The notes beneath the pieces were generated by a model. The model did no database searches and had not been told where the DNA came from. It saw only the letters and a program-made list of their open reading frames with translations. Made by a program: the position numbers and the translations under genes. From Lachnospiraceae bacterium (lineage in GTDB: Bacteria > Bacillota > Clostridia > Lachnospirales > Lachnospiraceae), in NCBI GenBank assembly GCA_014804785.1, contig JAAUZD010000023.1, positions 166,382 to 230,381 on the forward strand: a stretch of 64,000 bases of DNA, read 5' to 3'. Shown in pieces: positions 26,639 through 37,409 of the stretch. Numbering within the stretch: position 1 is the first letter of the stretch; each line of letters opens with the position of its first letter.

Positions 26639-26959
26639 ATGGGTATTCTATTAGATGGATCAGCGGAGGCGGCAGCGACAGGCGGTATTGGCATTGGGAT
26701 GATTTTATGGCTTGTGCTGATTGTTGTATTTATGTATTTTTTTATGATTCGTCCCCAGAAAAAAGAGCAAAAGAAAATGGCAGCCATGCTGTCTTCTCTT
26801 GAAGTTGGCGACTGCATCCTTACCAGTAGCGGCTTTTACGGAATCGTTATAGATATTACAGATGATACAGTCATCGTAGAATTTGGTAATAACAAGAATT
26901 GCCGTATTCCTATGCAGAAATCTGCTATAGCGCAGGTTGAAAAAGCAGATGCAGAATAG
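26639..26959 (+). CDS. yajC: Preprotein translocase subunit YajC
   Basis: The 106-residue protein has one membrane span (about 15-38) and the conserved MIRPQKKEQKKM motif, then a cytoplasmic domain with LEVGDCILTSSGFYGIV and the IVEFG strand. YajC associates with the SecDF part of the translocon. secD and secF are not next to it in this window. AGGAGG precedes the ATG. A glycine/alanine-rich N-terminus is normal for the family. Confidence 0.95.
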   Translation: MGILLDGSAEAAATGGIGIGMILWLVLIVVFMYFFMIRPQKKEQKKMAAMLSSLEVGDCILTSSGFYGIVIDITDDTVIVEFGNNKNCRIPMQKSAIAQVEKADAE

Positions 26960-26973
26960 ACATGAATCTGGAA

Positions 26974-27002
26974 GTAAGGCGCATAATATGCGTCTTATTT
27001 TA
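26974..27002 (+). terminator. Terminator after yajC
   Basis: GGCGCAT and ATGCGTC (26978-26994) form a 7-bp stem with an AAT loop, followed by TTATTTTAT. It separates the tgt-yajC unit from leuB. Confidence 0.7.
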
Positions 27003-27056
27003 TATCAGCAGGATTGCTGAATCAGATGTACTTAGAACAAAATAAGGGAGGTCAAA

Positions 27057-28142
27057 ATGAAATTAAATATTGCATGTATCGAAGGTGACGGTATCGGACC
27101 TGAAATTGTGACAGAAGCAAAGAAAATCCTGGATAAGGTGGCTGAAGTTTACGGTCATGAGATTGTATATACAAATGTATTAATGGGAGGGGCTTCCATA
27201 GACGTGCATGGGGTGCCGCTCACAGAGGAAGCAGTTAATGCGGCGAAGGCAGCGGATGCTGTGCTGATGGGCTCAATCGGCGGCGATACGACTACCTCCC
27301 CTTGGTATAAACTTCCGCCCGAATTAAGACCGGAAGCAGGTCTTCTTGGCATTCGCAAGGCATTAAATTTGTTTGCTAATTTAAGACCAGCTGTTTTATA
27401 TGAGGAATTATCCGATGCCTGTCCGCTGAAAAAGGAAATCAGCAGTGCAGGATTTGACATGATGATCATGCGGGAACTGACTGGCGGATTGTATTTTGGA
27501 GAACGTTATACAACAGAGGAAAACGGCATCCGCAAAGCCGTTGATACGCTGACTTATGATGAAAATGAAATCCGCAGGATTGCTGTAAAGGGATTCGATA
27601 TCGCCATGAAGCGTAAGAAGAAGGTGACCAGCGTAGATAAGGCAAACGTGCTGGATTCTTCCAGATTATGGCGTAAAGTGGTGGAAGAGGTGGCTGCGGA
27701 TTATCCTGAGGTTACTCTGGAACATATGCTGGTAGATAACTGCGCTATGCAGCTGGTAAAAAATCCTGCGCAGTTTGATGTGATTCTGACAGAGAATATG
27801 TTTGGTGACATTTTATCTGATGAAGCAAGTATGATTACCGGATCCATCGGAATGCTTGCATCCGCGTCTTTGAATGACAGTAAATTTGGACTTTATGAGC
27901 CGAGCCATGGCTCTGCACCGGATATTGCAGGAAAGGGGATTGCAAACCCTATAGCGACCATTCTTTCAGCTGCCATGATGCTGCGCTATACTTTTGACCT
28001 TGACAAAGAAGCTGATGCAGTGGAAAATGCGGTAAAAACGATTCTGAGAAAGGGATATCGGACAATCGATATTATGTCCGAGGGATGTACACAGGTTGGC
28101 TGTAAAGAAATGGGTGACTTATTAGCAGATGAAATCAACTAA
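27057..28142 (+). CDS. leuB: 3-isopropylmalate dehydrogenase
   Basis: The 361-residue enzyme oxidises and decarboxylates 3-isopropylmalate in leucine synthesis. It shows [10 protein letters not shown] at the N-terminus, the substrate loop [10 protein letters not shown], the [12 protein letters not shown] region and the NAD-binding [18 protein letters not shown] motif. AGGGAGG precedes the ATG. The gene's last 14 bases overlap the next ORF. It starts a run of branched-chain amino acid genes (leuB, ilvD, ilvB) and is separated from leuC, which begins at the right end of the window. Confidence 0.97.
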   Translation: MKLNIACIEGDGIGPEIVTEAKKILDKVAEVYGHEIVYTNVLMGGASIDVHGVPLTEEAVNAAKAADAVLMGSIGGDTTTSPWYKLPPELRPEAGLLGIRKALNLFANLRPAVLYEELSDACPLKKEISSAGFDMMIMRELTGGLYFGERYTTEENGIRKAVDTLTYDENEIRRIAVKGFDIAMKRKKKVTSVDKANVLDSSRLWRKVVEEVAADYPEVTLEHMLVDNCAMQLVKNPAQFDVILTENMFGDILSDEASMITGSIGMLASASLNDSKFGLYEPSHGSAPDIAGKGIANPIATILSAAMMLRYTFDLDKEADAVENAVKTILRKGYRTIDIMSEGCTQVGCKEMGDLLADEIN

Positions 28143-29769
28143 AGGAATAAGGCAGTTTTTGGGAAATCAGAAACAGGAAAGACAGGAAAGGGCTGCATTT
28201 CTTGTATTGCTGGCAATTATGGCAGTCTATTACGGCTACAGGCTGTTTGCGCTTACGCCATGGTATGATGAATTGTACACCTACTACTGGTTTATCAGTA
28301 AGGGACCGGTGTATGCTGCCATTCACTGGCCGCTTCCCAATAATCATGTAGGATATTCGGTACTTTCCGCGTTCCTTGATTATCTGGGAAATGCATATAT
28401 TGGTCTGCGGGGTATATCTTATCTGTGTGCACTTTCCAATATGTGCCTCTTATATAAAATCATAAAAAGATACACAAAGGGCTGGATTCCTATGGTTACA
28501 GTTCTTTTGTATGTATCTATGAATCTGGTCAATCAGCTTGCGGTTCAGGGGAGAGGATATACGCTTGGTATTACCTGCTATCTGATAGCATGGTTATGCA
28601 TGATTCAGATATGTGAAGAAAAAAAGACTGCCAAAAAGATTTATTTTATCTATATCGTGTCCCTGATACTTGGATTATATACCGTCAGCAGCAATGTGTA
28701 CTGGGTTCTGCCCTTGTGTATCGCAGGCGGCGTTTTTCTCTTGGTCAGGGGAATACAGGAAGGAAGAAAGGAAAAATGCTTTTGCCTGAAGACGGAAAGC
28801 GGAAAGAAGCTCATCAAATTAGTCCTTGCATCTGTGAGCGCAGCAGTGGGAACAATCTTGATGTATACAACAATATGGCTTGCAATCGGGTCCAATCTTC
28901 TGACAAAGGATGAGACGGGAGCCTACTATGGCATAGGACATATCGATATTATCTTAAGAGCTCCTTTTGCCGCCATAGGCAGGGGAATGAGATATATGCT
29001 GGATACGCCTTATATTCAAAGTGAGGAAAGAACAGGATTTGCCGGAAGGCTCTGGGACTTTCTGGTGACGCTGTCCGGTTATTATTATCAATCGCTGGTC
29101 GTGATGATTTTATGGGGAATAGGGATTGTTTTTCTCGCCTATAAGATTATAAGAGGTATCAGGAAAAAGGAAAATGCAGAATTGCTGCTTTATCTGTCTT
29201 TGTTTACAGGAATCGTGATGGTGCCGGTTTGTCTTCTGATCCAGTGCAAGAGACCTTATTACAGGGTCTTTACTTATGGAGGTGTATTGCTGGCAGTTCT
29301 GATTGGCGTACTTCTTGAAATGGTTATAAAAATTATTTGTGCCAGAGTCGTCGGTGAACGTCAGGAAGAGAGGATTTCTGTCTTGATGCTCATTCTGGCA
29401 ATTGCATTCGGAGTAAAGTGCATTGGTTTTTCCGGATATAATGAGCAATATGGTGCGAATGAACATGCCATACAGGAGGCATTTTCCCAGACAGATTTAA
29501 GTCAGTGGAGTCACTTTTGCGTCACAGACTGCAATCAGGAATATCTGCTGTATTTTCTTTATGGCATTCGCTGTGAAAACAGAGAAATAGAGGGGGCAGA
29601 TGTGGTCCTTTTGGATAAGAGGATGACAGATCCGGATTTTCATGAGATGATTTGGGAATTTTATCATTATTACGATACGATTCCGTGGGAGTATGTGGAG
29701 AAGAATATGCTGCCCGTGTATGAAAATGATAATTATATTCTTTATATAAGTAAAGATGAAACGAAATAA
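28129..29769 (+). CDS. Polytopic membrane protein, GT39-like glycosyltransferase candidate
   Basis: This 546-residue protein has about ten to eleven hydrophobic segments. Directly after the first one is [11 protein letters not shown], an acidic pair in the first external loop like the catalytic Asp-Glu of GT-C type enzymes (GT39/ArnT-like). A soluble C-terminal portion follows (about 445-546). Such enzymes transfer sugars from lipid-linked donors to lipids or proteins outside the membrane. The start ATG lies inside the leuB end, so translation is coupled, which is odd between a biosynthetic enzyme and a membrane glycosyltransferase. The substrate cannot be told. Confidence 0.65.
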   Translation: MKSTKGIRQFLGNQKQERQERAAFLVLLAIMAVYYGYRLFALTPWYDELYTYYWFISKGPVYAAIHWPLPNNHVGYSVLSAFLDYLGNAYIGLRGISYLCALSNMCLLYKIIKRYTKGWIPMVTVLLYVSMNLVNQLAVQGRGYTLGITCYLIAWLCMIQICEEKKTAKKIYFIYIVSLILGLYTVSSNVYWVLPLCIAGGVFLLVRGIQEGRKEKCFCLKTESGKKLIKLVLASVSAAVGTILMYTTIWLAIGSNLLTKDETGAYYGIGHIDIILRAPFAAIGRGMRYMLDTPYIQSEERTGFAGRLWDFLVTLSGYYYQSLVVMILWGIGIVFLAYKIIRGIRKKENAELLLYLSLFTGIVMVPVCLLIQCKRPYYRVFTYGGVLLAVLIGVLLEMVIKIICARVVGERQEERISVLMLILAIAFGVKCIGFSGYNEQYGANEHAIQEAFSQTDLSQWSHFCVTDCNQEYLLYFLYGIRCENREIEGADVVLLDKRMTDPDFHEMIWEFYHYYDTIPWEYVEKNMLPVYENDNYILYISKDETK

Positions 29770-29785
29770 TTCAGGAGGAAAAGGG

Positions 29786-31456
29786 ATGAGAAGCGATAAT
29801 GTAAAAAGCGGTATACAGCAGGCACCGCACAGAAGTTTGTTTAATGCGCTGGGATTTACTGAGGAGGAGATGAAAAAGCCCATGGTTGGGATTGTCAGCT
29901 CCTACAATGAAATCGTTCCGGGGCATATGAATCTGGATAAAATTGTTGAAGCAGTTAAAATGGGAGTTGCTGAGGCTGGCGGTGTGCCAGTGGTTTTTCC
30001 AGCGATTGCTGTATGTGATGGAATTGCAATGGGTCATATCGGTATGAAATATTCTCTTGTCACGAGGGATTTGATTGCAGATTCTACGGAATGTATGGCA
30101 CTTGCCCATCAGTTTGATGCCTTGGTCATGGTTCCGAATTGTGATAAGAATGTTCCGGGACTATTGATGGCGGCGGCAAGAATTAATGTGCCTACCGTGT
30201 TCGTTTCAGGCGGTCCCATGCTGGCAGGTCGAGTAAAGGGACAAAAGAGAAGCCTGTCTTCCATGTTTGAAGCGGTAGGATCTCATGCAGCGGGCACGAT
30301 GACAGAGGCAGAGGTGAGGGAATATGAAGAGAAAGTCTGCCCTACCTGCGGCTCCTGCTCGGGAATGTATACGGCTAATTCCATGAACTGTCTGACAGAA
30401 GCGCTTGGAATGGGGCTTAGAGGCAATGGAACGATTCCGGCAGTATATTCGGAAAGAATCAAACTGGCAAAACATGCCGGAATGGCAGTTATGGAAATGT
30501 ACCAAAAAGATATAAGACCAAGGGATATTATGACAGAAGAAGCGATTCTAAATGCGCTGACAGTGGATATGGCGCTTGGATGCTCCACCAATTCCATGCT
30601 GCATCTGCCGGCGATTGCCCATGAGATAGGATTTGATTTTGATATTGCTTTTGCAAATGAAATCAGTGAAAAAACACCCAATTTATGCCATCTTGCGCCT
30701 GCAGGTCCTACTTATATGGAGGATCTGAACGAAGCAGGAGGTGTCTATGCCGTGATGAAAGAGCTTGCGGATGCAGGGCTTCTGCATACAGGATGTATGA
30801 CTGTGACAGGAAAGACGGTAGGAGAGAATATTCAGGATGCGGTCAATAAAAATCCTGAGGTAATAAGACCTCTTGATCATCCATATTCAGAAACAGGCGG
30901 TCTTGCCGTATTAAAAGGGAATCTGGCGCCTGACGGCAGCGTTGTAAAGCGTTCGGCAGTGGTTCCTGAGATGATGGTGCATGAGGGACCTGCCAGAGTG
31001 TTTGAATGTGAGGAAGATGCTATTGAGGCAATCAAGGGCGGAAAGATCGCGGCAGGAGATGTAGTGGTGATCAGGTATGAAGGTCCTAAGGGCGGACCGG
31101 GGATGCGTGAGATGCTTAACCCCACTTCGGCAATTGCAGGAATGGGACTTGGCGCAAGCGTAGCTTTGATTACAGACGGACGTTTTTCAGGCGCATCCAG
31201 GGGAGCATCCATCGGTCACGTTTCACCGGAAGCAGCGGTGGGTGGTCCCATCGCGCTGGTGGAAGAAGGCGATATCATCAGCATTAATATTCCTGAGATG
31301 AAACTGGATGTAAAGGTTTCAGATGAGGAAATGGCGGCAAGAGCAGCAAAATGGCAGCCAAGAGAGCCAAAAGTTACCACAGGCTACCTTGCCAGATACA
31401 GGGAAATGGTTACAAGCGGAAACAGAGGGGCAATTCTGGAAATCCCCAGAAAATAA
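29786..31456 (+). CDS. ilvD: Dihydroxy-acid dehydratase
   Basis: The 556-residue iron-sulfur enzyme dehydrates dihydroxy acids to the 2-keto precursors of valine and isoleucine. It shows the cluster Cys regions [10 protein letters not shown] and [16 protein letters not shown], and the C-terminal [12 protein letters not shown] and [17 protein letters not shown] signatures. ATG 29786 follows AGGAGG; a longer reading from 29756 lacks support. It is 16 bases after the membrane protein gene and 25 bases before ilvB. Confidence 0.97.
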   Translation: MRSDNVKSGIQQAPHRSLFNALGFTEEEMKKPMVGIVSSYNEIVPGHMNLDKIVEAVKMGVAEAGGVPVVFPAIAVCDGIAMGHIGMKYSLVTRDLIADSTECMALAHQFDALVMVPNCDKNVPGLLMAAARINVPTVFVSGGPMLAGRVKGQKRSLSSMFEAVGSHAAGTMTEAEVREYEEKVCPTCGSCSGMYTANSMNCLTEALGMGLRGNGTIPAVYSERIKLAKHAGMAVMEMYQKDIRPRDIMTEEAILNALTVDMALGCSTNSMLHLPAIAHEIGFDFDIAFANEISEKTPNLCHLAPAGPTYMEDLNEAGGVYAVMKELADAGLLHTGCMTVTGKTVGENIQDAVNKNPEVIRPLDHPYSETGGLAVLKGNLAPDGSVVKRSAVVPEMMVHEGPARVFECEEDAIEAIKGGKIAAGDVVVIRYEGPKGGPGMREMLNPTSAIAGMGLGASVALITDGRFSGASRGASIGHVSPEAAVGGPIALVEEGDIISINIPEMKLDVKVSDEEMAARAAKWQPREPKVTTGYLARYREMVTSGNRGAILEIPRK

Positions 31457-31481
31457 CAGTAGACTTGGAGGAATAGATAAG

Positions 31482-33161
31482 ATGCAGTTGACAGGTGCGG
31501 AAATCGTAGTGGAATGCTTAAAGGAACAGGGAGTTGATACCGTTTTTGGTTATCCCGGAGGGACCATTTTAAATGTATATGACGCATTATATAAACACAG
31601 CAGTGAAATTACACATATTCTGACTTCCCATGAGCAAGGCGCAGCACATGCGGCAGACGGTTATGCCCGTGCCACCGGAAGAGTGGGGGTATGTCTTGCC
31701 ACCAGTGGTCCCGGTGCAACCAATCTGGTTACAGGTATCGCTACCGCCTACATGGATTCTGTTCCGGTAGTGGCAATTACATGTAATGTGAATCTGCCGT
31801 TGCTTGGAAAAGACTCCTTTCAGGAGGTTGATATTGCAGGTGTGACCATGCCGATTACAAAACACAGCTATATTGTGAAGGATATAACCAAGCTTGCAGA
31901 TACTATCAGAAAAGCTTTCGCGATTGCGAAAGAAGGAAGACCGGGACCGGTACTGGTGGATATCACCAAGGATGTGACGGCAGCTTCCTTTGAATATGAA
32001 AAGCAGGCACCAGCTGCTATCTGCTCTTCCTGTAAGTACACGAAAGAAGATCTTGAGAAGGCGGTATCCCTGATCAAGGAATCTAAAAGACCATTTATCT
32101 ATGTAGGGGGCGGAGCGGTGATTTCAGGTGCCTCCGAAGAAGTAAGGAAGCTCTCAGAGCTTATGGATTCACCGGTCTGTGATACTTTGATGGCAAAGGG
32201 AGTCATGGATGGTCATCATGAGAGATATACTGGAATGATCGGCATGCATGGAACAAAGGCTTCAAATTTAGGAGTTAGTGAATGTGATCTTCTTGTAGCT
32301 CTGGGCGCAAGATTTTCTGATCGTGTTGTGGGAAATGCAGCGATGTTCGCTTCAAGGGCAAGAGTGCTTCATATTGATATTGATGCGGCAGAGATCAATA
32401 AGAATATTAAGACAGAGGCTTCAGTTGTGGGTGATCTTAAGGAAATCCTCACATTGATCAATCAGGAACTGCCCCAAATGGAACACAAAGAATGGAATGC
32501 GCATATAAAAGAACTAAAAGAAAAGTATCCGCTGAATTACGATGAGAGTGCCCTGTCCTGTCCTTATATTATGGAGGAGATTGATAAGGTCACAGGCGGA
32601 GAAGCCGTGATTGTAACGGATGTGGGGCAGCATCAAATGTGGGCAGCGCAGTATTATAAATATTCACGCCCAAGAACCTTTTTATCATCAGGAGGGCTTG
32701 GCACGATGGGATATGGTCTTGGCGCCTGCATTGGTGCAAAAGTCGGAAATCCGGATAAAATCTGCATCAATATTGCCGGTGATGGATGTTTCCGCATGAA
32801 TATGAATGAATTAGCGACCGCCTCCAGATATCAGATTCCTATTATAGAGGTGGTAATCAATAATCACGTTCTGGGGATGGTAAGACAATGGCAGACGCTG
32901 TTTTACGAGAAAAGGTATTCCCAGACAGTACTTGACGACGGCGTGGACTTCTGTATGGTGGCGAAGGGGCTTGGCTGTGAGGCTATCCGTGTAACACGTA
33001 AGGAGGAGGTTGCAGATGCGCTTACCCGGGCAATTGAAATGAAAAAGCCTGTGCTTATAGAATGCGTGATTCCGGAGGATGACAAGGTATTTCCCATGGT
33101 TCCTGCGGGAGCTCCCATCAGTGAAGTGTTTGATGCGACGGATTTGGAAAAGAAAAAATGA
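31482..33161 (+). CDS. ilvB: Acetolactate synthase catalytic subunit (first copy)
   Basis: The 559-residue thiamine diphosphate enzyme makes acetolactate or acetohydroxybutyrate from pyruvate. Visible are the catalytic Glu in SHEQGAAHAADGYARA, the FAD-binding middle domain and the ThDP/Mg site GDGCFRMNMNELATA. ATG 31482 follows GGAGG; the frame is open further upstream, but only inside ilvD. No regulatory subunit gene lies next to it; the two ilvN-type genes are near the second ilvB at 59-61 kb. It overlaps the L,D-transpeptidase gene by four bases. Confidence 0.96.
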   Translation: MQLTGAEIVVECLKEQGVDTVFGYPGGTILNVYDALYKHSSEITHILTSHEQGAAHAADGYARATGRVGVCLATSGPGATNLVTGIATAYMDSVPVVAITCNVNLPLLGKDSFQEVDIAGVTMPITKHSYIVKDITKLADTIRKAFAIAKEGRPGPVLVDITKDVTAASFEYEKQAPAAICSSCKYTKEDLEKAVSLIKESKRPFIYVGGGAVISGASEEVRKLSELMDSPVCDTLMAKGVMDGHHERYTGMIGMHGTKASNLGVSECDLLVALGARFSDRVVGNAAMFASRARVLHIDIDAAEINKNIKTEASVVGDLKEILTLINQELPQMEHKEWNAHIKELKEKYPLNYDESALSCPYIMEEIDKVTGGEAVIVTDVGQHQMWAAQYYKYSRPRTFLSSGGLGTMGYGLGACIGAKVGNPDKICINIAGDGCFRMNMNELATASRYQIPIIEVVINNHVLGMVRQWQTLFYEKRYSQTVLDDGVDFCMVAKGLGCEAIRVTRKEEVADALTRAIEMKKPVLIECVIPEDDKVFPMVPAGAPISEVFDATDLEKKK

Positions 33162-34558
33162 GTAAAAATGTTTTAAAAGGAATCGCCATTGGCGGACTGA
33201 TTATACTTTTATCACTGATCGCCATGTATCTTGGACTGGTATTTTACTATGATGACGGTTTCAGTTATGGTACACGAATAAACGGAGTCTATTGCGCCGG
33301 AAAAAGTGTCAATGAAGTGAATGAAGAACTTTTAAAACAATGTGATTATGCCGGACTTACCATCATTGACAGTGATGGTAAGTCTTATACTATTTCATCA
33401 GAGGAGATAAACCTCACGGCTGCTTTTGATGAAGCATTGAATTTATATCTGAAGCAGCAGAATCCTTATTTGTGGGTGGATAACCTGATTGGTGATTCGG
33501 GAAATAAGAATTTGAAACCTGTATTAACTTATGATAAAGAAACCTATGAACAGATTGTGGGGGGCTTTCCTTTCTTTCACGGACAAACGCCGGAAGAGAG
33601 GAAGGTTGAAATCATAAAAACCGGCAATGGGTATGAGCTGAAAGATGAAAGAACGCATGTACTCAATGAGGAAAAGGTGAGAGAGATGATAAAGGATGCC
33701 TTTGAGAATTTGGAACCGGTACTTGATCTGGAGGCAGCTGGATGCTATGAGGACTTTCCTCTTGACGATGAAATGAAAAAGGCGAAAATGCTTTGGGTGA
33801 AACTTGAGGAGTATCAGGATTGCGGGATTGTTTATCAGTTTGGTGAGGAGACTTATCCCATAGATGCAGGTGTTGTATGTGATTTTCTTTTGCTGGATGA
33901 TGCAGGAGAATTTGTTTTAGACCGCAATGGGAATTTATGCACAGATGAAGAAAAGGTATATGAATTCATTGACCGCCTGGCTGATGAATATGATACGGTA
34001 GGTATCAGCCGTCAGTTCAGGGCAACCCGGGGAGAAATTGTGACAGTAGAGGGAGGTACCTACGGTAATAAAATTGACCGCGAAGCAGAAAAAGAATATC
34101 TTCTGGAGGCATTTCTTGACAAACGGCGCGAAGTGCATGAGCCTGTTTATCTTCAGACAGCAGTTAAACAGGGGAAAGATGATATTGGAGATACCTACAT
34201 AGAAGTGGATATGACGAACCAGATGATGTATTACTATGAGGCAGGAGAGCTGAAAATCGAGACTCCGGTTGTGACAGGAAATACGAGCCTTCGGAGAGGA
34301 ACGCCTTCCGGCACTAACTTCGTGTACAGTAAGGAGACAAACCGGATTTTAAGAGGGGAAGATTATGCTTCTCCGGTCAAATACTGGATTCCGGTAAGAG
34401 GGGCAATCGGCATCCATGACGCTTCATGGCGAAGCAAATACGGCGGGGAAATCTATAAAACAAATGGGTCTCATGGATGTATCAACACACCTCTTGATAA
34501 AGTGGCAGAACTTTATGAAATGGTGGAAATAGGTACGCCTTGTGTAATGTTTTATTAA
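33158..34558 (+). CDS. L,D-transpeptidase with N-terminal peptidoglycan-binding region
   Basis: The 466-residue protein has an N-terminal membrane span (about 8-28), a long external region resembling the PG_binding_4/YoaR-type module (about 35-330) and a C-terminal YkuD domain. The catalytic motif reads GIHDASWR, then SHGCINTP with the active Cys and His, near residues 415-445. Such enzymes make 3-3 crosslinks or attach proteins to peptidoglycan, and resist most beta-lactams. Its ATG overlaps the ilvB stop, so it appears co-translated with an amino-acid gene, an unusual pairing. Confidence 0.9.
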   Translation: MSKNVLKGIAIGGLIILLSLIAMYLGLVFYYDDGFSYGTRINGVYCAGKSVNEVNEELLKQCDYAGLTIIDSDGKSYTISSEEINLTAAFDEALNLYLKQQNPYLWVDNLIGDSGNKNLKPVLTYDKETYEQIVGGFPFFHGQTPEERKVEIIKTGNGYELKDERTHVLNEEKVREMIKDAFENLEPVLDLEAAGCYEDFPLDDEMKKAKMLWVKLEEYQDCGIVYQFGEETYPIDAGVVCDFLLLDDAGEFVLDRNGNLCTDEEKVYEFIDRLADEYDTVGISRQFRATRGEIVTVEGGTYGNKIDREAEKEYLLEAFLDKRREVHEPVYLQTAVKQGKDDIGDTYIEVDMTNQMMYYYEAGELKIETPVVTGNTSLRRGTPSGTNFVYSKETNRILRGEDYASPVKYWIPVRGAIGIHDASWRSKYGGEIYKTNGSHGCINTPLDKVAELYEMVEIGTPCVMFY

Positions 34559-34563
34559 ATTAG

Positions 34564-34592
34564 TTGACTAAAGTGTAAAATAAGTTTAAAAT
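34564..34592 (+). promoter_or_regulatory. Promoter of serC-serA
   Basis: TTGACT (34564-34569) and TAAAAT (34587-34592) are spaced by 17 bases. The -10 overlaps the upstream in-frame ATG at 34591, so that codon cannot be the serC start on this transcript. Confidence 0.7.
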
Positions 34593-34653
34593 GTTTTGCA
34601 GGTGTTTTTTGCTATCAATTTGGAGAGAAACCCATAAACAGGAGGAGATAAAA

Positions 34654-35736
34654 GTGTCCAGAGTGTATAACTTTTCAGCAGGTCCGGCAGTTTTACCTGA
34701 AGAAGTATTAAAAGAAGCTGCAGATGAGATGTTAGATTATAAAGGTTCAGGAATGTCGGTTATGGAGATGAGCCATCGTTCCAAAGTGTACGATACGATC
34801 ATCAAGGAGGCAGAAGCTGATCTGCGGGAACTGATGAATATTCCTGATAATTATAAAGTGCTGTTCTTACAGGGCGGCGCCAGCCAGCAGTTTGCCATGA
34901 TTCCCATGAACTTAATGAAAAATCGCAAGGCTGCATACATTGTGACAGGGCAGTGGGCGAAAAAGGCTTATCAGGAAGCAAAAATTTATGGTGATGCGGT
35001 AGAGGTTGCATCTTCGGCAGATAAAACGTTTTCCTATATTCCCGATTGCTCAGATCTTCCTATCCCAGAGGATGCTGATTATGTTTACATATGCGAAAAC
35101 AATACAATTTATGGTACGAAATTCAAGACTCTCCCCAATACAAAGGGGCATACACTTGTTTCTGACGTTTCATCCTGCTTTTTGTCAGAGCCTGTGGATG
35201 TATCCAAGTACGGCGTTATCTATGGCGGCGTTCAGAAAAATGTTGGTCCTGCCGGCGTTGTAATCGTGATTATCAGGGAAGACCTGATTACAGAGGATAC
35301 ACTTCCCGGGACGCCTACAATGTTGAAATATAAAATCCATGCAGATGCAGACTCACTGTATAATACGCCTCCGGCATATGGTATTTATATCTGCGGTAAG
35401 GTATTTAAATGGCTCAAAAAGATGGGCGGTTTATCCGCAATAAAAGAATATAATGAAAAGAAAGCAAAGATTCTCTATGATTTCTTGGATCAAAGCAGTT
35501 TATTTAAAGGCACTGTAAGAAAAGAAGACAGATCTCTTATGAATGTTCCTTTTGTGACAGGAAGTGAAGAACTGGATGCAAAATTCGTTAAGGAAGCCAA
35601 AGAAGCCGGATTTGAGAATCTGAAAGGGCACAGAACCGTGGGAGGCATGCGTGCAAGTATCTATAATGCAATGCCGATTGAAGGAGTTGAAAAACTGGTT
35701 GCTTTCATGAAAGAATTTGAAAAAAAGAATGGTTGA
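34654..35736 (+). CDS. serC: Phosphoserine aminotransferase
   Basis: The 360-residue PLP enzyme converts 3-phosphohydroxypyruvate to phosphoserine. It begins VYNFSAGPAVLPEEV, the family N-terminus, and shows FLQGGASQQFAMIPMN, the PLP-lysine region YGGVQKNVGPAG and the C-terminal GHRTVGGMRASIYNAM. The GTG at 34654 is the start because AGGAGG lies just upstream and the longer ATG start overlaps the promoter. serA follows 24 bases later, giving a compact serine operon. Confidence 0.96.
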   Translation: MSRVYNFSAGPAVLPEEVLKEAADEMLDYKGSGMSVMEMSHRSKVYDTIIKEAEADLRELMNIPDNYKVLFLQGGASQQFAMIPMNLMKNRKAAYIVTGQWAKKAYQEAKIYGDAVEVASSADKTFSYIPDCSDLPIPEDADYVYICENNTIYGTKFKTLPNTKGHTLVSDVSSCFLSEPVDVSKYGVIYGGVQKNVGPAGVVIVIIREDLITEDTLPGTPTMLKYKIHADADSLYNTPPAYGIYICGKVFKWLKKMGGLSAIKEYNEKKAKILYDFLDQSSLFKGTVRKEDRSLMNVPFVTGSEELDAKFVKEAKEAGFENLKGHRTVGGMRASIYNAMPIEGVEKLVAFMKEFEKKNG

Positions 35737-35760
35737 GAGTCGGTCAAAGGAGAAAATAAA

Positions 35761-36924
35761 ATGTTTCAGTATTATTGCTTAAATCCCATTGCGCAGGTGG
35801 GACTTGACAAATTCACAGATGAATTTGTAAAAACGGAAGATGTGAATGCGGCAGAAGGAATTCTGGTAAGAAGCGCTGCCATGCATGATATGGAGTTATC
35901 AGATAAACTGCTTGCAGTTGCAAGAGCCGGTGCGGGTGTCAACAATATTCCGCTGGATAAATGTGCGGAAAAGGGAATCGTTGTATTCAATACGCCCGGA
36001 GCAAATGCAAACGGTGTTAAGGAGCTGGTAATCGCAGGCATGCTCCTTGCATCCAGGGATATCGTAGGGGGTATCAACTGGGTAGAATCCGCTAAAGAAG
36101 ATGAAAATATTGCAAAGGCAACCGAAAAAGAAAAGAAACGTTTTGCAGGTACCGAGATCCAGGATAAAAAACTTGGAATTATTGGACTTGGTGCAATCGG
36201 AGTCAAGGTTGCCAATGTTGCAAAGCATATGGGCATGGAGGTATATGGGTATGATCCTTATGTCTCCGTAGACGCAGCATGGAATTTAAGCAGAGATGTA
36301 AAACATGTAATCAATGTTGAAGATATTTATGAAAATTGTGATATCATTACGATTCATGTACCTCTTTTAGACTCCACCAAGGGGATGATCAATAAAGAAG
36401 CCATTCAGAAAATGAAAGATGGTGTTATTCTCCTTAATTTTGCAAGGGATCTGCTTGTAAATGAAAAGGATGTTCTGGAAGGCATAAAAGAAGGAAAAGT
36501 TCGCAGATATGTGTCTGATTTTCCCAACACTACCACCGCAGGGCAGGAAGGCTGCATCGTGATTCCTCATCTGGGAGCTTCCACAGAGGAATCCGAGGAT
36601 AATTGTGCAAAGATGGCAGTTAAGGAAATGATGAATTATTTGGAAAATGGTAATATTGTAAACAGTGTGAACTATCCAAACTGTGATATGGGCGTATGTA
36701 CGCAGGCAGGACGTGTGGCGATTTTCCACAAGAATAAAGCCAATATGATTACCAAGTTTGCGGCATGTTTTGGTGATGAAGGAATCAACATCACGGATAT
36801 GGTGAATAAATCCAAAGGAGAAGTGGCATATACGCTGCTGGACATTGAAACGCCAGCTGATGCTGAAATCATCAAAAAGCTCCAGGCAATTCCGGATGTG
36901 TTCCGTGTAAGGGTGGTAAAATAA
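35761..36924 (+). CDS. serA: D-3-phosphoglycerate dehydrogenase, short form with ACT domain
   Basis: The 387-residue enzyme catalyses the first step of serine synthesis. The NAD-binding Rossmann motif GLGAIGVKVANVA is near residue 140, and catalytic Arg and His lie in NFARDLLVN and VIPHLGASTEESEDNC. A C-terminal ACT domain (about 320-387, with AIFHKNKANMITKFA) could bind an amino acid effector such as serine, although short SerA forms vary in feedback control. It is followed by a strong terminator. Confidence 0.95.
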   Translation: MFQYYCLNPIAQVGLDKFTDEFVKTEDVNAAEGILVRSAAMHDMELSDKLLAVARAGAGVNNIPLDKCAEKGIVVFNTPGANANGVKELVIAGMLLASRDIVGGINWVESAKEDENIAKATEKEKKRFAGTEIQDKKLGIIGLGAIGVKVANVAKHMGMEVYGYDPYVSVDAAWNLSRDVKHVINVEDIYENCDIITIHVPLLDSTKGMINKEAIQKMKDGVILLNFARDLLVNEKDVLEGIKEGKVRRYVSDFPNTTTAGQEGCIVIPHLGASTEESEDNCAKMAVKEMMNYLENGNIVNSVNYPNCDMGVCTQAGRVAIFHKNKANMITKFAACFGDEGINITDMVNKSKGEVAYTLLDIETPADAEIIKKLQAIPDVFRVRVVK

Positions 36925-36934
36925 TCCTTGGAAC

Positions 36935-36968
36935 AAAAAGGGTGTGCGTTTTGACGCACACCCTTTTT
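36935..36968. terminator. Bidirectional terminator after serA
   Basis: A perfect 14-bp stem (36935-36948 with 36955-36968, core GGGTGTGCG) with a 6-base loop and A/T-rich ends on both sides serves serA on the plus strand and the small minus-strand gene. Confidence 0.92.
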
Positions 36969-37275
36969 AGAATTCTGTAAAATCTGTTAATCCTGCTTCG
37001 TTCAAATCTTCCTTTAGAGCTGAATTCTGCTTGGCGGAAACCATACTGGCAAGATCCATATACCTGATAAAAATATCCTCCAGGGAAACACCTTTTTCAT
37101 CGGCAATTTCCTGCATAATGGGTTTTAACTTGTCCAGTTGGAAAGAAATGCGGGTCTTTTGTGGATCAATATCACAGAGAACCTTCTCGGCATAGGCATC
37201 AATGCGGTCAAGCATGTCCTTATCCTCGTCCGGCAGGGCATCATATTGTGCGGAACGATTTGGTGTATCAAACAT
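36967..37275 (-). CDS. Small acidic helical protein, function unknown
   Basis: The 102-residue soluble protein has no signal or membrane segment and is mostly helical. A stretch LDRIDAYAEKVLCDID leads into ISFQLDKLKPIMQEIADEKG, which has helix-turn-helix-like spacing. I do not recognise the family. AAAGGATG precedes the ATG. It is transcribed on its own toward the shared terminator after serA and away from glgB. Confidence 0.7.
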   Translation of the reverse strand: MFDTPNRSAQYDALPDEDKDMLDRIDAYAEKVLCDIDPQKTRISFQLDKLKPIMQEIADEKGVSLEDIFIRYMDLASMVSAKQNSALKEDLNEAGLTDFTEF

Positions 37276-37409
37276 ATTTTCACATCCTTTATCATAAATT
37301 AATCATGTTATGATTGTAACACTTGATGCTTGTGTTGTATAGATATCTTTGTTAAAATAAAAAGTATATAGCGGAAGAAATCCGCTGTCGGATTATATGG
37401 AGGGATGGA

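Noticed and set aside
31323..31481. N-terminal extension of the first ilvB into ilvD
   Set aside because: The extension is only the ilvD coding sequence read in another frame; ATG 31482 has a GGAGG site and the normal family start.
34591..34653. Longer start for serC at ATG 34591
   Set aside because: The codon overlaps the -10 of a TTGACT-17-TAAAAT promoter, and AGGAGG lies just before GTG 34654, where the family N-terminus begins.
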